In this document: positions 60,731 to 64,000 of the stretch, piece by piece
How the letters are laid out: every line of letters begins with the position of its first letter
Numbering within the stretch: the first letter of the stretch is position 1
NCBI GenBank assembly: GCA_045586385.1
Contig: JAZNAE010000011.1
Coordinates: 186,001-250,000 of the forward strand
Source of the DNA: Suilimivivens sp045586385
Lineage (GTDB): Bacteria; Bacillota; Clostridia; Lachnospirales; Lachnospiraceae
Direction: 5' to 3'
DNA: 64,000 nt
Notes under the pieces: generated by a model
What the model was told of the DNA's origin: nothing
Databases searched by the model: none
The model's input: only the letters and a program-made list of their open reading frames with translations
Position numbers and translations under genes: made by a program

Positions 60731-62713
60731 ATGGACAATATGGATTTTAAAGAAGCCTATGAGAAAGAACATATCAAAACAGCCGATTTGGCAGAGCGCG
60801 TAGCTGTTTTGGAGGCAAAGAATGAAGAACTTACCTTTAAATTAAACAGAATCAAGAACAATCCTTTATGGAAGATGTCTTCGCCGTTACGGAAAGGGAT
60901 GCATTTTGCTATCCGCCAGCGCGATAGACTGAAAAATTGCGGAAATCTCCGCGGTGTTTGGGCAAAGCTGAAATATAAGAGTATTGAGCGCCAAGCCATG
61001 GAACGCTACGGAACTAAGAGTTTCCCGGATGAAGCCGAAAGAAAACTGCAGCAGGAGACGGTGTTTGAAAACAGGGTAAAAATCAGTATTCTGGTGCCTC
61101 TTTACAATACTCCTGAAAATTTCCTTAAGGAAATGATTGAGTCCGTGACAAATCAGACCTATGATAACTGGGAGCTATGCCTGGCAGACGGCTCCGACGC
61201 AGAGCATGGTTATGTGGGAGAAATCTGTGCAGAATATATCCGTAAGGAAGTAGCCGGAGAGAGCCGCATTGTTTATCAGAAACTGGAGAAAAACGGCGGT
61301 ATTGCGGGAAACACCAATGAGTGTTTAAAACTTGCCACAGGAGAATATATCGGACTTTTTGATCACGATGATGTGCTGCATCCTTCTGCCCTTTATGAAT
61401 ATGTGAAGGTAATAAATGAACAGGGTGCAGATTACATATATTGTGATGAAACAACCTTTAAGGGAAATGACATTAACCATATGCTCACCATGCATTTTAA
61501 ACCGGACTTTGCCATTGATAATCTCCGTGCAAACAACTATATTTGCCATTTTAGTGTGTTCGCAAGGACTCTTTTGGACGGAACGGAATTATTCCGTCCC
61601 AAATTTGACGGAAGCCAGGACCATGACATGATTCTGCGGCTTACCGACAGGGCAAAGAAAGTGGTTCATGTGCCGAAGCTTCTTTATTATTGGCGTTCCC
61701 ATGCGGGAAGTGTTGCGTCCGGAATTGATGCGAAGCCTTATGCGGTACAGGCGGCAAAGGGAGCGGTATCTGATCATTTGAAAAGACATGGTTATGAGCA
61801 TTTCCAGATTACTTCCACGAGAGCGTTTGAAACGATTTTTAAAATCCGGTATTCCATAGATGGAAATCCGAAGATATCCATTGTGATTGCAAATAAAGAT
61901 CACGCAGAAGATTTGAAACGTTGTATTTCTTCTATTATTGAGAAATCCACATACGAAAACTATGAAATCATTGTGGTGGAAAATAATAGTGCTTCCGAAG
62001 AAATATTTGCTTATTATAAAGAACTGGAAGAGATAGAACAGGTGAAGGTGGTGACCTATAAGGCATCATCTGAAAATGTGGGATTTAATTATTCCGCAGT
62101 CAATAACTTCGGAGTATCCCATGCAACAGGAGATTACATTCTTCTGCTGAATAATGATACCCAGGTGATTACCGTAAACTGGATGGAAGAACTTTTAATG
62201 TATGCCCAGAGAGAAGATGTGGGAGCAGTAGGCGGAAAGCTTTACTACGAAAACAAGACGATTCAGCATGCCGGCGTGGTACTTGCCCTTGGAGCCCACA
62301 GAACTGCGGGACACAGCCACTACGGACAGCACAGGGAAAACTTGGGATATATGGGAAGACTTTGCTATGCCCAGAACGTATCTGCCGTAACCGGTGCCTG
62401 TCTTTTGGTGAAGAAGGCGCTGTTTGATGAAGTGAATGGTCTTGACGAAGGCTTTGCCATTTCCTTAAATGATGTGGATTTTTGCTTGAAACTGCGTGAA
62501 ATGGGACTGCTGAATGTATTTACTCCTTTTGCGGAATTATATCACTATGAATCCATTTCAAGAGGTCTGGATAACGAGGGGGAAAAGGCAAAACGCTACG
62601 AGCAGGAATCCGAAAAGTTCAGAAATAAGTGGAAAAGTGTGCTGAAGGCAGGGGACCCTTACTACAATCCAAACTTTTCCTTGGATAGAAGTGACTTTGC
62701 TTTGAAAATATAG
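60731..62713 (+). CDS. Two-domain GT2 glycosyltransferase
   Basis: 660 residues. A coiled coil (about 14-42, LAERVAVLEAKNEELTFKLN) is followed by two GT2 domains. Domain 1 (about 115-350): ISILVPLYNTPENFL, LADGSDAEH, FDHDDVLHPSALYEY, SQDHDMILRLTDRA. Domain 2 (about 378-640): ISIVIANKDHAEDL, VVENNSASEE, LLNNDTQV, VTGACLLVKKALFDEV, LNDVDFCLK, HYESISRG. Both domains look complete, so the protein may form two linkages or a repeat unit. It is 14 bp after the related GT2. The last codons contain the -35 box of the next gene's promoter. Confidence 0.9.
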   Translation: MDNMDFKEAYEKEHIKTADLAERVAVLEAKNEELTFKLNRIKNNPLWKMSSPLRKGMHFAIRQRDRLKNCGNLRGVWAKLKYKSIERQAMERYGTKSFPDEAERKLQQETVFENRVKISILVPLYNTPENFLKEMIESVTNQTYDNWELCLADGSDAEHGYVGEICAEYIRKEVAGESRIVYQKLEKNGGIAGNTNECLKLATGEYIGLFDHDDVLHPSALYEYVKVINEQGADYIYCDETTFKGNDINHMLTMHFKPDFAIDNLRANNYICHFSVFARTLLDGTELFRPKFDGSQDHDMILRLTDRAKKVVHVPKLLYYWRSHAGSVASGIDAKPYAVQAAKGAVSDHLKRHGYEHFQITSTRAFETIFKIRYSIDGNPKISIVIANKDHAEDLKRCISSIIEKSTYENYEIIVVENNSASEEIFAYYKELEEIEQVKVVTYKASSENVGFNYSAVNNFGVSHATGDYILLLNNDTQVITVNWMEELLMYAQREDVGAVGGKLYYENKTIQHAGVVLALGAHRTAGHSHYGQHRENLGYMGRLCYAQNVSAVTGACLLVKKALFDEVNGLDEGFAISLNDVDFCLKLREMGLLNVFTPFAELYHYESISRGLDNEGEKAKRYEQESEKFRNKWKSVLKAGDPYYNPNFSLDRSDFALKI

Positions 62714-62730
62714 GCGGGCTATGGTATAAT
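62702..62730 (+). promoter_or_regulatory. Strong promoter for the phosphohexomutase gene
   Basis: TTGAAA, 17-base spacer, TATAAT preceded by TGG (extended -10). The -35 box lies inside the end of the GT2 gene, giving the mutase independent expression. Confidence 0.75.
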
Positions 62731-62776
62731 AATAGGACAGGCAGTATACGCAAAAATATATGGCAGGAGGTTTTCT

Positions 62777-64000
62777 ATGAGTTACAAACAGCAGTATGAT
62801 TTCTGGTTAAATGATTCTTATTTTGATGAGGCAACCAAAGAAGAACTTCGCGCAATCGGAAGCGACGAAAAGGAAATTGAAGATCGTTTTTATAAAGAAT
62901 TAGAGTTCGGAACCGGGGGACTGAGAGGGGTTATCGGTGCCGGAACCAACCGTATGAATATTTACACCGTCAGAAAGGCAACCCAGGGACTTGCCAATTA
63001 TATTATCAAGCAGGGTGGCAAGGAGCGGGGCGTAGCCATTGCATACGACTCCAGAAGAATGTCACCGGAATTTGCAGATGAGGCAGCACTTTGTCTTGCA
63101 GCAAACGGAATCAAGGCCTATGTGTTTGATTCTCTTCGCCCTACCCCGGAGCTTTCCTTTGCCCTTCGTAAGCTGGGCTGTATTTCCGGTATTGTAGTGA
63201 CAGCAAGCCACAATCCTCCGGAGTATAACGGATACAAGGCATACTGGGAAGACGGTGCACAGGTTACAGCACCCAAGGATAAAGAAATAATCGAAGAAGT
63301 AAAGGCTGTTACGGATTATCATGATGTAAAGACCATGAGTAAAAAGGACGCTATGGAGGCAGGCCTTTATGTGGTAATCGGTAAGGAAATCGATGATGCA
63401 TACATGGAAGAATTAAAGAAACAGATTATTCATCCCGAAATCATCAAAGAAGTTGCAGATGATATTAAGATAGTATATTCGCCCTTTAACGGAACCGGAA
63501 ATGTTCCCGTAAGGAGAATCCTTTCCGAACTTGGATTTAAGAATGTGTATGTGGTTCCCGAGCAGGAAATGCCCGACCCGAACTTTACTACATTGGAATA
63601 TCCCAATCCGGAAGATCCGAAGGCATTTACACTGGCTCTTAAGCTTGCGAAAGAAAAGAATGCGGATATCATTCTTGCTACAGACCCGGATGCAGACCGT
63701 CTCGGTATTTACGCACTGGATACAAAGTCCGGCGAATACATTCCTTTCACGGGAAATATGTCCGGTATGCTGATTGCGGAATACATTTTAAGGGAAAGAA
63801 CGGCGACAGGTACCATGCCTGCAAATCCGGCACTGGTAAGTACCATTGTAACGACCAACATGGCAGCGGCGATTGCAGCGGATTACAATGTAAAATTTAT
63901 CGAAGTGCTCACAGGCTTTAAATATATCGGTGAGCAGATTAAGTTCTTTGAACAGAGCGGTTCCAACAATTATGTATTCGGTTTGGAAGAAAGCTACGGA
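62777..64000 (+). CDS. Phosphoglucomutase/phosphomannomutase, 3' truncated by window end
   Basis: ATG 62777 with AGGAGG seven bases upstream; the frame is open for 408 codons to the last base. GTGGLRGVIGAGTNRMNIYT is the N-terminal signature. The phosphoserine loop is VVTASHNPPEYNG, and the metal loop is ATDPDADRLG; the sugar-binding GLEESYG is the last visible motif. It interconverts hexose-6- and hexose-1-phosphates and would supply glucose-1-phosphate to RfbA. Full proteins of this group have about 560-580 residues, so roughly a quarter is missing. Confidence 0.95.
   Translation, partial: MSYKQQYDFWLNDSYFDEATKEELRAIGSDEKEIEDRFYKELEFGTGGLRGVIGAGTNRMNIYTVRKATQGLANYIIKQGGKERGVAIAYDSRRMSPEFADEAALCLAANGIKAYVFDSLRPTPELSFALRKLGCISGIVVTASHNPPEYNGYKAYWEDGAQVTAPKDKEIIEEVKAVTDYHDVKTMSKKDAMEAGLYVVIGKEIDDAYMEELKKQIIHPEIIKEVADDIKIVYSPFNGTGNVPVRRILSELGFKNVYVVPEQEMPDPNFTTLEYPNPEDPKAFTLALKLAKEKNADIILATDPDADRLGIYALDTKSGEYIPFTGNMSGMLIAEYILRERTATGTMPANPALVSTIVTTNMAAAIAADYNVKFIEVLTGFKYIGEQIKFFEQSGSNNYVFGLEESYG

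Noticed and set aside
1..64000. Mobile elements, tRNA or rRNA genes, attachment sites
   Set aside because: No transposase, integrase, tRNA cloverleaf or rRNA sequence was recognised on either strand.

Overview
The window looks like chromosomal DNA of a low-GC Gram-positive anaerobe of the Clostridia, most likely a Lachnospiraceae member (inference). The reasons are AT-rich codon use, Shine-Dalgarno sites of the AGGAGG type, LytTR/AgrC-type signalling, DUF6056- and DUF6077-like membrane proteins, and a membrane-anchored GH25 muramidase with a Pro-Thr linker. Almost every gene serves the cell envelope: sugar-nucleotide synthesis, glycosyl transfer inside and outside the membrane, acylation, export and trimming of a surface polysaccharide. 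No tRNA, rRNA, transposase, phage gene or CRISPR array was seen.

Layout. (1) 1-4.2 kb: the end of a PLP decarboxylase, a first SGNH/MBOAT O-acylation pair and a GT2, facing a GT-C membrane glycosyltransferase. (2) 5.8-9.8 kb: an agr-like quorum-sensing locus (XRE regulator, LytTR response regulator, AgrC-like kinase, a 43-residue AgrD-like peptide, AgrB, and a second LytTR regulator). (3) 9.8-13.3 kb: a GT-C enzyme with a polyprenyl-phosphate-sugar-type GT2, then a UDP-glucuronate epimerase. (4) 13.5-17.9 kb: an SGNH lipoprotein followed by a VTC-domain / DUF4956 / CotH-kinase module. (5) 18-25 kb: GT-C, FAD oxidoreductase, two GT2s, a DegT aminotransferase and a DUF6056 protein. (6) 25-32 kb: a second MBOAT/SGNH pair, a second CotH / VTC / DUF4956 module and a radical SAM-SPASM protein. 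(7) 32-36.8 kb, minus strand: FAD oxidoreductase, GT-C, UbiA-type prenyltransferase and HAD phosphatase, resembling a polyprenyl-phosphate-pentose pathway. (8) 36.9-40.2 kb: a membrane-anchored GH78 rhamnosidase. (9) 40.3-48.6 kb: a DUF6077-like protein, a third MBOAT/SGNH pair, a MerR-methyltransferase fusion, two SMR-like half transporters and a degenerate SGNH protein. (10) 48.8-64 kb: the GH25 protein, rmlB-rmlA-rmlC, Wzm/Wzt-type ABC exporter, a WbdD-like methyltransferase-kinase, two large GT2s and the start of a phosphohexomutase.

How it fits together (inference): dTDP- and UDP-sugars feed GT2 enzymes that build a chain on an undecaprenyl carrier. The methyltransferase-kinase caps it, and Wzm/Wzt exports it by recognising the cap. 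Polyprenyl-phosphate sugars made by the GtrB-like GT2 and the UbiA/HAD pair are used outside by the GT-C enzymes, and MBOAT/SGNH pairs add acyl groups. The locus may be under cell-density control. The least explained parts are the two CotH/VTC/DUF4956 modules. All calls rest on reading motifs by eye; no database search was possible.
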